Shown: positions 1 to 7,935 of the stretch, one piece after another
How positions within the stretch are numbered: position 1 is the stretch's first letter
Layout: each line of letters opens with the position of its first letter
DNA from: an uncultured Eubacteriales bacterium
Lineage (GTDB): Bacteria; Bacillota; Clostridia; Lachnospirales; Lachnospiraceae
Direction: 5' to 3'
NCBI GenBank assembly: GCA_949297565.1
Contig: CASFUI010000105.1
Location: 1-24,238, forward strand
DNA length: 24,238 nucleotides
The notes under the pieces: model-generated
What the model was told of the DNA's origin: nothing
The model's database searches: none
What the model saw: the letters and a program-made list of their open reading frames with translations, nothing else
Program-made: the position numbers and the translations under genes

Positions 1-1
1 C

Positions 2-373
2 AATCCGGTGGTGATTCGCAACGTATTCAGTGCGTTAAAAAAAGCTGAAATCATTACAGTTGCCCGTGGCACAGGCGGGGCAGAGTTATGCAAATCACCT
101 TCTGATATTACCTTGTATATGATCTATCAGGCACTTGAACCTGATGGTCTTTCTTCCCTGATTGGAATTCATCCTTGTGAAGACCGAAAATGTCCTGTAG
201 CGCAAAATATACATTTGGTATTACAGGCGCCTTACCAAAAAATTGAAGATGCAATCCGGGAAACAATGGAAAATATTACACTTGAGTCAATGATTGAAAA
301 TTTTCACGAGAGATTAGTTGAATCTAATTCAAGCGCAAGCAGTGCTGTTGCATGGACAAAACAGGCTGAATAG
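2..373 (+). CDS. Rrf2-family transcriptional regulator, 5' end outside window
   Basis: The frame is open to the left edge, so the true start and most of the helix-turn-helix lie outside. The visible part begins NPVVIRNVFSALKKAEII, which matches the recognition-helix end and wing of Rrf2 winged-helix regulators, followed by the wing glycines (RGTGGAELCK) and the 'ITLYMIYQAL' segment typical of the family. Downstream is a pair of cysteines in HPCEDRKCPV. The three-cysteine Fe-S cluster arrangement of IscR/NsrR is not clearly present, so an Fe-S sensor role cannot be claimed. YwnA-like Rrf2 proteins without a cluster are a closer match by eye. It lies just upstream of, and on the same strand as, the phospholipase gene and may be co-transcribed with it. 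Its target is unknown. Confidence 0.8.
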   Translation, partial: NPVVIRNVFSALKKAEIITVARGTGGAELCKSPSDITLYMIYQALEPDGLSSLIGIHPCEDRKCPVAQNIHLVLQAPYQKIEDAIRETMENITLESMIENFHERLVESNSSASSAVAWTKQAE

Positions 374-377
374 CCGG

Positions 378-384
378 AAAGGAG
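378..384 (+). promoter_or_regulatory. Strong ribosome binding site with no well-spaced start codon
   Basis: AAAGGAG lies 4 nt after the Rrf2 stop. The first ATG downstream (387) is only 2 nt away, the GTG at 409 is 24 nt away, and the likely phospholipase ATG at 463 is 78 nt away. The site therefore either serves the short ORF at 387-461 with poor spacing or is a relic. A short GC-rich hairpin (GCTGC TTT GCAGC, 438-450) sits just before ATG 463. Confidence 0.4.
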
Positions 385-386
385 AT

Positions 387-461
387 ATGGCTGCGCTTTC
401 AGTCAAGGGTGACAGACAATACGAAAATGTTTTGTCTGCTGCTTTGCAGCCTTACATATAA
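387..461 (+). CDS. Possible 24-codon upstream ORF coupled to the patatin gene
   Basis: An ATG at 387 opens a 24-codon frame that ends in TAA at 459-461, one base before the ATG at 463 that starts the conserved part of the phospholipase. The AAAGGAG at 378-384 is the only good ribosome binding site in the region, and the ATG at 463 has none of its own. A stop placed almost on the next start is the usual geometry of translational coupling. The peptide resembles nothing I recognise. The short 2-nt RBS spacing argues against efficient use, so it could be chance. Confidence 0.25.
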   Translation: MAALSVKGDRQYENVLSAALQPYI

Positions 462-462
462 A

Positions 463-1314
463 ATGAAAATAGGAATTGTAGATGTGGGTGGAGGACTTAG
501 AGGAATTTATGCCGCTGGTGTCTTAGATTACTGTATTGATCAAGGTATACAATTTGATTTGGGAATTGGTGTGTCTGCTGGAAGTGCAAACCTGGCATCT
601 TATGCTGCCGGGCAAAGAGGCCGCAATTACCTGTTTTATACGGATTACGCATTTCGAAAACAGTATATGGGGCTTGGCAATTTTATCAGGAAGAAAAATT
701 TTATAGATATGGATTATGTTTACGGCACGCTCAGCAACTCGAATGGAGAAAACCCGTTGGATTATCCTGCTCTGCGCGATAACACTATGGAATTTTATGT
801 CGTAGCAACAAATGCAGAATCCGGGCAGGTAAAATATTTCGATAAAACAGATCTACATCAGGATAACTACAATATTTTAAAAGCGTCTTCCGCTATCCCT
901 TTTGTATGCAAACCATATGAGGTGCAGGGAACTTTGTACTATGATGGTGCGCTTAGCGACCCTGTTCCTTTCAAAAGAGCATTTCAGCTTGGATGCGAGC
1001 GTGTTGTGGTTATATTGACTAAGCCGCAGGATGTGGTACGTAACTCTGCGAAAGATGAAAAAATAGCAGCTTGTATTCGAAAAAAGTATCCTGCTGCTGC
1101 AAAAAAACTGTGCCAGAGAGCACAGCGCTATAATGAGAGTATAGCGTTGGCAAAGGAATATGCTAAACAAGGAAAAGTACTTATCATTGCACCTGATGAT
1201 ACCTGTGGTGTCGATACGCTGAAAAAAGACAGGATGTCTTTACAGAATCTTTATAAAAAGGGATATAATGATGGAAAAAAGATAGAATACTTTCTGTCAA
1301 ATTTGATTATGTGA
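463..1314 (+). CDS. Patatin-like phospholipase family protein
   Basis: This 283-residue protein has the patatin signature in order: the oxyanion-loop glycines GGGLRG (residues 9-14), the nucleophile elbow GVSAG (36-40, Ser38), and the catalytic Asp in YYDGALSDPVP (Asp161). These form the Ser-Asp dyad of patatin lipid acyl hydrolases. The C-terminal third resembles the extension of bacterial YjjU-type patatin proteins (DUF6363-like). It has no signal peptide, so it is probably cytosolic or peripheral at the membrane, hydrolysing acyl esters of phospholipids. I chose ATG 463 because the conserved fold starts immediately after it. An in-frame GTG at 409 would add 18 residues of non-conserved Cys/Leu-rich sequence. 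Initiation may depend on coupling to the short ORF at 387-461. The substrate is unknown. Confidence 0.85.
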   Translation: MKIGIVDVGGGLRGIYAAGVLDYCIDQGIQFDLGIGVSAGSANLASYAAGQRGRNYLFYTDYAFRKQYMGLGNFIRKKNFIDMDYVYGTLSNSNGENPLDYPALRDNTMEFYVVATNAESGQVKYFDKTDLHQDNYNILKASSAIPFVCKPYEVQGTLYYDGALSDPVPFKRAFQLGCERVVVILTKPQDVVRNSAKDEKIAACIRKKYPAAAKKLCQRAQRYNESIALAKEYAKQGKVLIIAPDDTCGVDTLKKDRMSLQNLYKKGYNDGKKIEYFLSNLIM

Positions 1315-1384
1315 CATTTTTTCTGCCCTATATGACAATCGATTTTCAGATGAAAAAGTTAAGTTACAGCTTTAGCACAGCACT

Positions 1385-1430
1385 TCAAAGAGAACTCATA
1401 ACCAAAACCATGCTTATGAGTTCTCTTTGA
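1385..1430. repeat. Perfect 17-bp inverted repeat between convergent genes
   Basis: TCAAAGAGAACTCATAA (1385-1401) and its exact reverse complement (1414-1430) flank a 12-nt loop. It lies between the phospholipase stop (1314, plus) and the end of the Pel-like operon (1477, minus), where a bidirectional terminator is expected. Neither side has a T-tract, so a standard intrinsic terminator is not proven. The rest of 1315-1476 shows nothing else I can name. Confidence 0.55.
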
Positions 1431-1476
1431 GCATACAGCTATACACCAAGCTGCAGAGTGTTTTTCAAATCAAATA

Positions 1477-2649
1477 TCATACCTCTCTAATCTGTATGCG
1501 TTTTGAGTCACGCATTCTCTCAAGAAAGATTTCACCGCCTCCCGACAGCTTTTTTCTCTCAAATGAAAAAGTGCACGATTCACCAGGGCCCAACCCAAGC
1601 TGCATTTTTGTTCTTCTTCCAGCGCAAACCCTTTTGTCTTCCCTGTGAAGCGCCATAACAACCGGCTCATAAAGCGCCGCATACCCCGTATTTTTAAGTG
1701 TGATCTTAACCCTGCCCATAAGCAGTTCTTTCAGCCCCGATTTAACACTCTCAAGCTCAATACGATATCCCAGATGTTCGCCTATTTCATCGTATACTCC
1801 GGTCTTTTTCCACTTATCAAGCACAGCGCTGTCATACTGACTGTTAAGATATGTAACATTGAGTCGTCTGAGATATTGTGCTGCATTTTCACCGTCATTT
1901 AAAATATTATCATTTACAGCCTCTCCTCCGCACATCATTCCTATTTCAACAAGCTGACGACAGCAGTCTGCGATATAATCCCTCTGAGCCTCTCGTTTTT
2001 CCTCGTCTTCTTCAAATGTACCATAATCCGTATCCGATGCCATAAGAGCATCATTATAAAAGCCTGTCAGTCTCATAATTTTCGGGCAATTCAGCTCCTC
2101 CAGAATTTCCCTCTGAGCAGGCTTCCTTACCGCAAGCCTTATTTGTCCCCGTGTCGCCTCATAAAGCGTAAACATCAATTTTTTAATGCTTTCCGGGTCA
2201 AGATATCGCGAGCTATGCATCTCTCCCCAGCTTCCGACAAAAATCCCCTGTATAGTCAGAATCTCTTGTGAAAACCGAATGAGGTTACTTCCAATCTGCC
2301 TCATGTGCTCCTGTATCTGCTCAATATTGTCCGGTTCGTTCTGAAGCCCTTTTCCCTCGTCATCATATACAAACCTGAGAATCATTTCCCTGTCGTGGGT
2401 CATGAAGAAATCAAGAATATAACATATCTGTCTCAATGCATCCATGTCAAGCGCTCTGTCCTTATAATTTCCTATGTTTATTCTTACAAGCACAATACTC
2501 TCATTATCTTTAAGGCTGCAATTTAACTCTTTAAAATTAATTTTCTGCGGAAGCTTGAAAGGAAAAATGCTGTACCAGCCCCTTGAAGGCTCTAAATCAA
2601 CTTCCCCAAAACTTACACCATACTTTTCTAATACTTTATCTCTCATCAT
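1477..2649 (-). CDS. DUF4874/DUF4832 protein, TIM-barrel glycosidase-like, last gene of Pel-like operon
   Basis: I recognise the DUF4874-DUF4832 family by the N-terminal PSRGWY (residues 21-26), the RFVYDDEGKG stretch (about 92-101), and GIFVGSWGEMHSSRYL (about 136-151), followed by a beta-rich C-terminal DUF4832-like part. The acidic residues at strand ends (Asp96/Asp97/Glu98 and Glu143) resemble the layout of TIM-barrel glycoside hydrolases, so a carbohydrate-active role is plausible but inferred. ATG 2649 is preferred over GTG/ATG forms further upstream. It lies inside the end of the GT2 gene, giving a 14-nt overlap, behind a GGTGGAG motif, and yields 390 residues. An earlier start at 2688 would overlap by 53 nt. 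I see no signal peptide or membrane segment, which is odd if the substrate is an exported polymer. Confidence 0.75.
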   Translation of the reverse strand: MMRDKVLEKYGVSFGEVDLEPSRGWYSIFPFKLPQKINFKELNCSLKDNESIVLVRINIGNYKDRALDMDALRQICYILDFFMTHDREMILRFVYDDEGKGLQNEPDNIEQIQEHMRQIGSNLIRFSQEILTIQGIFVGSWGEMHSSRYLDPESIKKLMFTLYEATRGQIRLAVRKPAQREILEELNCPKIMRLTGFYNDALMASDTDYGTFEEDEEKREAQRDYIADCCRQLVEIGMMCGGEAVNDNILNDGENAAQYLRRLNVTYLNSQYDSAVLDKWKKTGVYDEIGEHLGYRIELESVKSGLKELLMGRVKITLKNTGYAALYEPVVMALHREDKRVCAGRRTKMQLGLGPGESCTFSFERKKLSGGGEIFLERMRDSKRIQIREV

Positions 2650-3415
2650 TAGCTCCACCCCTCTCCTTTTTTGCACGTCTTTTCTCACTTTGCTGGCGCA
2701 CGATTACGCCTACGATACTTAAAAACATATGAAACATATACCCCACAGGCCTAAGTCCCGAATGCATACTTTTACCATGCTCCCTCATATGCATTACAGC
2801 AGGAATTTCCACAACATTATAACCTTTTAAAATCATTCCCGTAATCATGTTCGCATCGGGGTATCGCTCATCAAAATTACTGTATTTGGAATAATACAGT
2901 ACGGCTCGCCGGCTTAATCCCTGAAGCCCTGTTGTAGGATCCATTATCTTTCTTCCCGTAGCCATATAAATAATCTTTCTGAAAATAGCGTATGCTATGC
3001 CTTTCAAAAATGATGTTTTGTACGGCGTACTGCCCTCCAGGAAACGCGAGCCCAAAACAATATCAGGATATGTTCCGTTATAAACAGTCTTTAAAGCCTT
3101 ATAAATCTCAGGTACATTGCACGCATCATGCTGACCGTCCGCGTCCATTTGGATTACATACCTGTAATTGCACCTTATTGCATATTTATAGCCAAGCTGA
3201 AGCGCGCTGCCGTAACCAAGATTAAACACATGCGTGACAACAGCATGATGACGGTCCTTTACCATCCAGTTCGTATTGTCGGAAGACGCATCATTCATAA
3301 CCAAAATATCCGCAATATTCGAAATCTCCGGCTCCTCCAGCTTATCCAGCACCTTATTAATATTTTTTTCCTCATTATATGCCGGAATAATAATCAACAC
3401 CTCTTTCAACCCCAT
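2636..3415 (-). CDS. GT2-family glycosyltransferase, polyprenyl-phosphate sugar transferase type
   Basis: This 259-residue GT-A glycosyltransferase has the N-terminal IIIPAYNEEKNI motif, VMNDASSDNT (about 39-48), and the metal-binding DxD in QMDADGQHD (Asp91/Asp93). This pattern is shared with dolichyl- or undecaprenyl-phosphate mannose/glucose synthases. There is one hydrophobic segment near the C-terminus (about 223-240) followed by a basic tail, which suggests a peripheral or single-span membrane association. The ATG at 3415 overlaps the GT4 stop as TGATG. A GTG one codon earlier is possible. A DUF2304 gene nearby fits a known genomic pairing with this GT2 group. It probably charges a lipid carrier or adds one sugar in the pathway of this operon. 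The sugar is unknown. Confidence 0.88.
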   Translation of the reverse strand: MGLKEVLIIIPAYNEEKNINKVLDKLEEPEISNIADILVMNDASSDNTNWMVKDRHHAVVTHVFNLGYGSALQLGYKYAIRCNYRYVIQMDADGQHDACNVPEIYKALKTVYNGTYPDIVLGSRFLEGSTPYKTSFLKGIAYAIFRKIIYMATGRKIMDPTTGLQGLSRRAVLYYSKYSNFDERYPDANMITGMILKGYNVVEIPAVMHMREHGKSMHSGLRPVGYMFHMFLSIVGVIVRQQSEKRRAKKERGGANDER

Positions 3416-4623
3416 CACCTCATCAGCTCGTAAATATATTGTAGTTCTTCTAAATGATTAATTTTTCTTTTTGCGGCAGCCTGAGCATATTTTTCTGCAA
3501 GCTTTGGATGTAAAATTAAATTTTCTACCGCATCTGCAATGCCTTCAGGCGAAAACTCACACAGAATACCGTTCTCACCGCTGTCAATCTGCTCCCTGTT
3601 ACCGCTGCAGTCAGAGGCAACAATAGCGCATCCCAAAATCTGAGCCTCCGCAAGCGCGATACTCTTCCCCTCAAATCTCGTTGCATGCACATAAATATCC
3701 GCTTTTCTGTAATAGGGATAAGGATTATTTTTAGCCCCTAATAAATGAAAATATTCTGACACTTTTTCCCTTTTTGCCTGCGCGGTGAGTGCGTCATACT
3801 CGGGACCGTCCCCCAGAACATACCAGTGAACTTCATATCCGCGCCCTATAAGAATTTTTAACGCTTTTACCGCCACATCAAAACCTTTTTGATACGTCAG
3901 CCTTCCGACCGTCAAAAGCTTTGCCGAGCCGTCTGATTTCATTTCACTGATACTTTCTTCAGCCATTTTTTTAATTTTTTCATCATCTACAATATTGTGA
4001 AATACTTTTGTTTTTTCACCCAAATTTTTATATACTGAAAGAAAACTGTGTCTGACCTCGTCAGATACGGCAAAAATTTTGTCAAAATCGAGATAACAGT
4101 CTTTGTCCAGCGCTCTTGTATATCCTGCCTGACTGTAATCTATATGAATAAATCCGCACTTTTTAGCTGCCTTCACATGGTCATGAACATAATAAGCCGA
4201 TGCACCTTCAATATACGCAATAGCAGCGTCATACTCAGTTTTAAACCGCTCGCTTCCGTCCGATACCGCTCTCCATAAAAGCTTGTCAGCCATAAGCCTT
4301 CCGCCGCTTTTAATTATTGAAACCGCGTTTGCGAGCATATAAAAAAAATTTTTAAAAACCGAGCCATGCGAAAACAGCTTTTTAATAATACAGCGGTAAA
4401 GCTTTCTCTTTCCCTCTTTAGACAGCACTGACACATCGCAGAAACTTTTATTTAAAAGCCTTACATACGGCGGAAGTTCATGCACAAGCTCCCCCTGGTT
4501 AAGCATAACATACAAAGATATATCATACTTCTGAGGATTTAATTTATTCATAAGAGCAAGCATCGCTGTCTCCGCTCCCGCTCTCCCCAGCGTGTTAATT
4601 ACAAATAATATCTTTTTTTTCAT
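3415..4623 (-). CDS. GT4-family glycosyltransferase (GT-B fold)
   Basis: This 402-residue retaining GT-B enzyme begins KKKILFVINTLGRAGAETAML, the usual GT4 N-terminal Rossmann strand with a glycine loop. The C-terminal domain has LLTVGRLTYQKGFD (about 237-250) and the EX7E motif EGKSIALAE (Glu318, Glu326) that binds the sugar nucleotide. It is soluble, without signal peptide or clear membrane helix. The start overlaps the DUF2304 stop by four bases (ATGA) and has no strong ribosome binding site, pointing to translational coupling. It sits in the second half of the Pel-like operon and is distinct from PelF. It may decorate the polymer or build the primer or repeat. Donor and acceptor cannot be read from the sequence. 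Confidence 0.88.
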   Translation of the reverse strand: MKKKILFVINTLGRAGAETAMLALMNKLNPQKYDISLYVMLNQGELVHELPPYVRLLNKSFCDVSVLSKEGKRKLYRCIIKKLFSHGSVFKNFFYMLANAVSIIKSGGRLMADKLLWRAVSDGSERFKTEYDAAIAYIEGASAYYVHDHVKAAKKCGFIHIDYSQAGYTRALDKDCYLDFDKIFAVSDEVRHSFLSVYKNLGEKTKVFHNIVDDEKIKKMAEESISEMKSDGSAKLLTVGRLTYQKGFDVAVKALKILIGRGYEVHWYVLGDGPEYDALTAQAKREKVSEYFHLLGAKNNPYPYYRKADIYVHATRFEGKSIALAEAQILGCAIVASDCSGNREQIDSGENGILCEFSPEGIADAVENLILHPKLAEKYAQAAAKRKINHLEELQYIYELMR

Positions 4624-5000
4624 AACTGTGTCTTATCTTTCCCCGTCAACACCGTCAACTCAAGAAGAATCCTTTCATTTTCCTGATTCAGAAGAGAGAC
4701 GTGCATTGCAAGCTCCTGATTTTTTCTTCTCAAAATCGAAATCTCCTTTGTGGTGTAGAAAATAAAACAAACCGCAATTATTAAAATTATAAACGGAGCT
4801 ATAAAATCCGTATCACTGACTTTGCTGCTCCAGCCCGAAAGCGCCGGAACGGCACCGGACAAAATAATCATAACTGCCAGAAATCCCCACATCAGAGTCG
4901 CTTTCTCGGTAAGATTTTTTTTAATATAATTAGAAAACGTAACAATCAAGAGCAAGATTCCTAATACAACTATTATAATTCTCAACACATATGCTTCCAT
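4620..5000 (-). CDS. DUF2304-family small membrane protein
   Basis: This 126-residue protein has three hydrophobic segments (about 5-25, 36-56, 67-86) and a charged C-terminal helix of heptad character (about 87-118). The layout and the short polar loop KKNLTEKATLMWGF match DUF2304 proteins, which are often encoded next to polyprenyl-phosphate GT2 glycosyltransferases, as here (the GT2 gene is two genes downstream). The start codon overlaps the PelG stop as TAATG, behind GGGAGG. The stop overlaps the GT4 start. It likely helps dock or scaffold a glycosyltransferase at the membrane. The family has no proven biochemical activity that I can name. Confidence 0.8.
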   Translation of the reverse strand: MEAYVLRIIIVVLGILLLIVTFSNYIKKNLTEKATLMWGFLAVMIILSGAVPALSGWSSKVSDTDFIAPFIILIIAVCFIFYTTKEISILRRKNQELAMHVSLLNQENERILLELTVLTGKDKTQL

Positions 5001-6484
5001 TATACCTCCCCTTTCCGCACAAAATTTTTACTCTTTTCTGCGTCATCCCTCTTAGTATAAACCCTTGCGGACGGACGTTTTCCTTTAGACTGTTTTAAAA
5101 TTGTGCCGTTGCAGAAAATATGAATATGCATGTGCTCCTCAAGCCACTGAAGCCGGAAATACGCGTATGTCCAGCCTGCAAACGCTCCAAATGCCAGCCC
5201 GATTCCATACCACAGCGTATCAAAATGCTTGCTCACTATACTTCCTGCTAATGTTCCAAAAAAGAAAATCAGTCCTGTACAGACTGCTCCATTCAAATCA
5301 TTAAAAAAATACAGGAACAAAAAAGCAGAATACATTAAATATAATATAAAATACCCTGCCGCAAGACAAGGATACAGTTGAATTACAGTTCCCGAATATC
5401 CAAGTCTTCCAAGAACAATAAGACATATTAAAAACATCACGGTTGAAATAATAAACTGTACTCTCGCCAGGTCCATAATTTCCTGTGCAAGCAGTCTGAA
5501 CATTCTCGTCTTGGTCTTTCGTATATCGGAAAGACGACCTCCTATAACCGCCTCTGAATACTGCCTGTAACGCCCGTTAAAATGCATCTCTGTAATTGCT
5601 ATAAATATAACGCTTGCCGAGATATTTGTAAACATCGCAATGCATGAAGCAAAATCATAAGTTTCGGCATAAACAAATGAATTTACAACCGTACTGCGAA
5701 GCCCTGATGTCCAGAATACAAAATTATGGATAAAAAGCCCAAGAGTATATAATGTATTAGCAAGTATCAATTTCCAGTATCTTCTGATATAATGTCCTAC
5801 GTCTCTGTAATTCCGGCTGTTCTTTGTAAAATACTGATTTAAAAGAGCATACCCAAGAGACGCAATAATCAGAAAGCCTATCGTCATTGCCAGAAGCATG
5901 GAAAACGTGACCTCCATGCCTAGCTTTTTAACAAAAACCCATGCAGCAATAAACGTAACAGCCATACCCAAAAAATAAAACATCGATATCTTCCCGTAGT
6001 CTTTGCAGAGAGACAGGTAAAGCATTGTATAAAAAACAAGCGACAGAGCCGCAAAACAACACACTGATGTTAAAATGTATACAATGTCAACTCCTCCGGC
6101 AAAATACTCATGTAAGCTGAACGGTATCACCATTACCGCGTCTATTATAAGACTTACTCTCAAGCCGTAGTGAAAAGCCGCCATTATATCGTCATAAGTC
6201 TCATTAAAAATAACATCAGACACATATCTTGAAAGCACTGCGTTAAGCGGCGCCGAAGCTATGAGACTGAATACAAATACATACAAGATAGTCGCCTGAA
6301 AAAGCTGACGGTTTGTATATAATGCCGACGAATAGCCCAAGGTCTTCTGCATAAGCAGAATATCGGCAATAACCAGAAGCATGGGCGCAACCGTTGTTAT
6401 AATACTGTATCCCGACCCCGCAAGATACCCCGTAACGGAATTCTTTCCGAAGAATTTATTTAAACGTATTCCCACCCCTGCCAT
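5000..6484 (-). CDS. pelG: PelG-like polysaccharide transporter (MOP/Wzx-type)
   Basis: This 494-residue polytopic membrane protein has about 12 predicted helices and starts MAGVGIRLNKFF followed by a GYLAGSGYSII segment, the N-terminus characteristic of PelG. PelG belongs to the MOP flippase superfamily and moves the Pel chain across the inner membrane together with PelD, PelE and PelF in Pseudomonas. It is a little longer than usual, with a basic 40-residue cytosolic tail. The ribosome binding site AGGAGG is strong. The gene follows pelF with a 4-nt gap, the conserved pelF-pelG order, and overlaps the DUF2304 start. Recognition rests on the N-terminal sequence, topology and the adjacent PelF. 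Confidence 0.87.
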   Translation of the reverse strand: MAGVGIRLNKFFGKNSVTGYLAGSGYSIITTVAPMLLVIADILLMQKTLGYSSALYTNRQLFQATILYVFVFSLIASAPLNAVLSRYVSDVIFNETYDDIMAAFHYGLRVSLIIDAVMVIPFSLHEYFAGGVDIVYILTSVCCFAALSLVFYTMLYLSLCKDYGKISMFYFLGMAVTFIAAWVFVKKLGMEVTFSMLLAMTIGFLIIASLGYALLNQYFTKNSRNYRDVGHYIRRYWKLILANTLYTLGLFIHNFVFWTSGLRSTVVNSFVYAETYDFASCIAMFTNISASVIFIAITEMHFNGRYRQYSEAVIGGRLSDIRKTKTRMFRLLAQEIMDLARVQFIISTVMFLICLIVLGRLGYSGTVIQLYPCLAAGYFILYLMYSAFLFLYFFNDLNGAVCTGLIFFFGTLAGSIVSKHFDTLWYGIGLAFGAFAGWTYAYFRLQWLEEHMHIHIFCNGTILKQSKGKRPSARVYTKRDDAEKSKNFVRKGEV

Positions 6485-6488
6485 TATA

Positions 6489-7922
6489 TCACCTCCTGCT
6501 TTTCATTTTTTCTGACAACTGCATATAAATTCCTTCATATGTATTCTTCATATCCACAAGCGTATATTTTCGTATTAACCTCTTATATCCGTTGTTCCCG
6601 TACTCAATTCTCTTCTGTTCATTATCGGCAAGCAATAAAATAGCATCCTTTATCTCCTCGACATTCATAATATGAGTAAGCACTCCGGCTTTTCCGTAGG
6701 TATCTGTCTCCCCGTAAATCAGCCCCCGGCAGTTTCCCACATCTGTCGCAATAACAGGCTTTCGCACCGCAAAGCTCTCCAAAATCGTGAGCGGCTGACC
6801 CTCGCTTATGCTTGTAAGTATTGTAAAATCCATTTTGCCTATATATTCAGAAGTATTTATCCTTCCTGTAAAAATAACATCTTTTATCTGCATGTCTCTT
6901 ACAAGTTCAAAGCATTCCTTGGCATACTCCTCATCCTCATCAACAGGCCCCATAATCCACAGTTTAAGCTTGGGATTATTGTTTTTGGCATAGCCAAACG
7001 CCATAATCATTGTTTTTACATCTTTAATAGGAGTAACCCTGAGAATAGCTCCTATATTGATATACTCATCATCCTCCTGCTTCATCGGAACATCGGCAAA
7101 CTTTAACGGGTCTATTCCATTGGGTGTTACAACTGTTTTATCTTCAGCACATCCAAGCTCTATCTGCAGCTGCCTTGCCCTCTCATACAGAGATGTCACC
7201 TTGTCCGCCTGGTGATAAGCAAACAGAGACATTTTCTTAAACTGTTCTATCCATATATCCTTGTAAATTCCGGCTATCCACTGTGCCTTTATCACCTCCT
7301 CCTCTCGCTCTCTTGTGTAAATTCCGTGTTCGGAAACCAGCAGACGGCTATCCGGATAAATAATTTTTGCCATAGCTCCAAGTACTCCCGAATATCCGGT
7401 TGCCACACAGTGATATATGTCAGCTTTTGGTATATAAGAATGCATTGCCAGAAATAAAGGCAGATACATAGAGCGCATGGTCCATAAGAAATCAGAAAAT
7501 ACAATCTCGCCGTTTTTAATCTCATAGCTCTTTACAGCCGCGTCAAGAAAGTCAGGTCCCATAAGAAGAGCATCCAGCGAAAGCTTCTGGTTTTGAAGAA
7601 GCATTGTCAGTGTTTCCCAATCTGTATCCTTCCCTATTAGCAGTGAGTTTAACGCCGCCTGGTTTTTGGCGGACAGCCTTGCCTTTTTATAATTTTTCTT
7701 TGCATGGCTTATCCATTCTGCGTCATTCAGATATACCTCATATACCTCCGTCAGATTATCAGGAAGGGTATACTTAAATTTACCTCTCACACTCCTGTCC
7801 GAGACAACAGCCAGCATAATAAATTCATGTTCTGGAAATGACGTAATTAAATTGTTAATCCAACCCGAAACGCCGCCAACCACATATGGATAACAACCCT
7901 CGGCAACCATACATATTTTCAT
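6489..7922 (-). CDS. pelF: PelF-like GT4 glycosyltransferase
   Basis: This 477-residue protein begins MKICMVAEGCYPYVVGGVSG, the hallmark N-terminus of PelF, the cytosolic polymerase of Pel-type polysaccharide. The C-terminal GT-B half carries TPIKDVKTMIMAF, FTGRINTSEYIGKMD and the EX7E motif EGQPLTILE (Glu374, Glu382). In Pseudomonas, PelF uses UDP-GalNAc/UDP-GlcNAc-type donors. The donor here is inferred only. It has no signal peptide or membrane span and would act on the inner face with PelG. The start is an ATG behind GGAG with good spacing, 13 nt after the DUF2194 gene. PelF with PelG next to it is the strongest evidence for assigning this operon to the Pel group. Confidence 0.93.
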   Translation of the reverse strand: MKICMVAEGCYPYVVGGVSGWINNLITSFPEHEFIMLAVVSDRSVRGKFKYTLPDNLTEVYEVYLNDAEWISHAKKNYKKARLSAKNQAALNSLLIGKDTDWETLTMLLQNQKLSLDALLMGPDFLDAAVKSYEIKNGEIVFSDFLWTMRSMYLPLFLAMHSYIPKADIYHCVATGYSGVLGAMAKIIYPDSRLLVSEHGIYTREREEEVIKAQWIAGIYKDIWIEQFKKMSLFAYHQADKVTSLYERARQLQIELGCAEDKTVVTPNGIDPLKFADVPMKQEDDEYINIGAILRVTPIKDVKTMIMAFGYAKNNNPKLKLWIMGPVDEDEEYAKECFELVRDMQIKDVIFTGRINTSEYIGKMDFTILTSISEGQPLTILESFAVRKPVIATDVGNCRGLIYGETDTYGKAGVLTHIMNVEEIKDAILLLADNEQKRIEYGNNGYKRLIRKYTLVDMKNTYEGIYMQLSEKMKSRR

Positions 7923-7935
7923 ACTGCTCTCCGTT

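Noticed and set aside
6672..7106. Plus-strand ORF of 144 codons inside pelF
   Set aside because: It is antisense to a strongly supported glycosyltransferase and has no recognisable domain.
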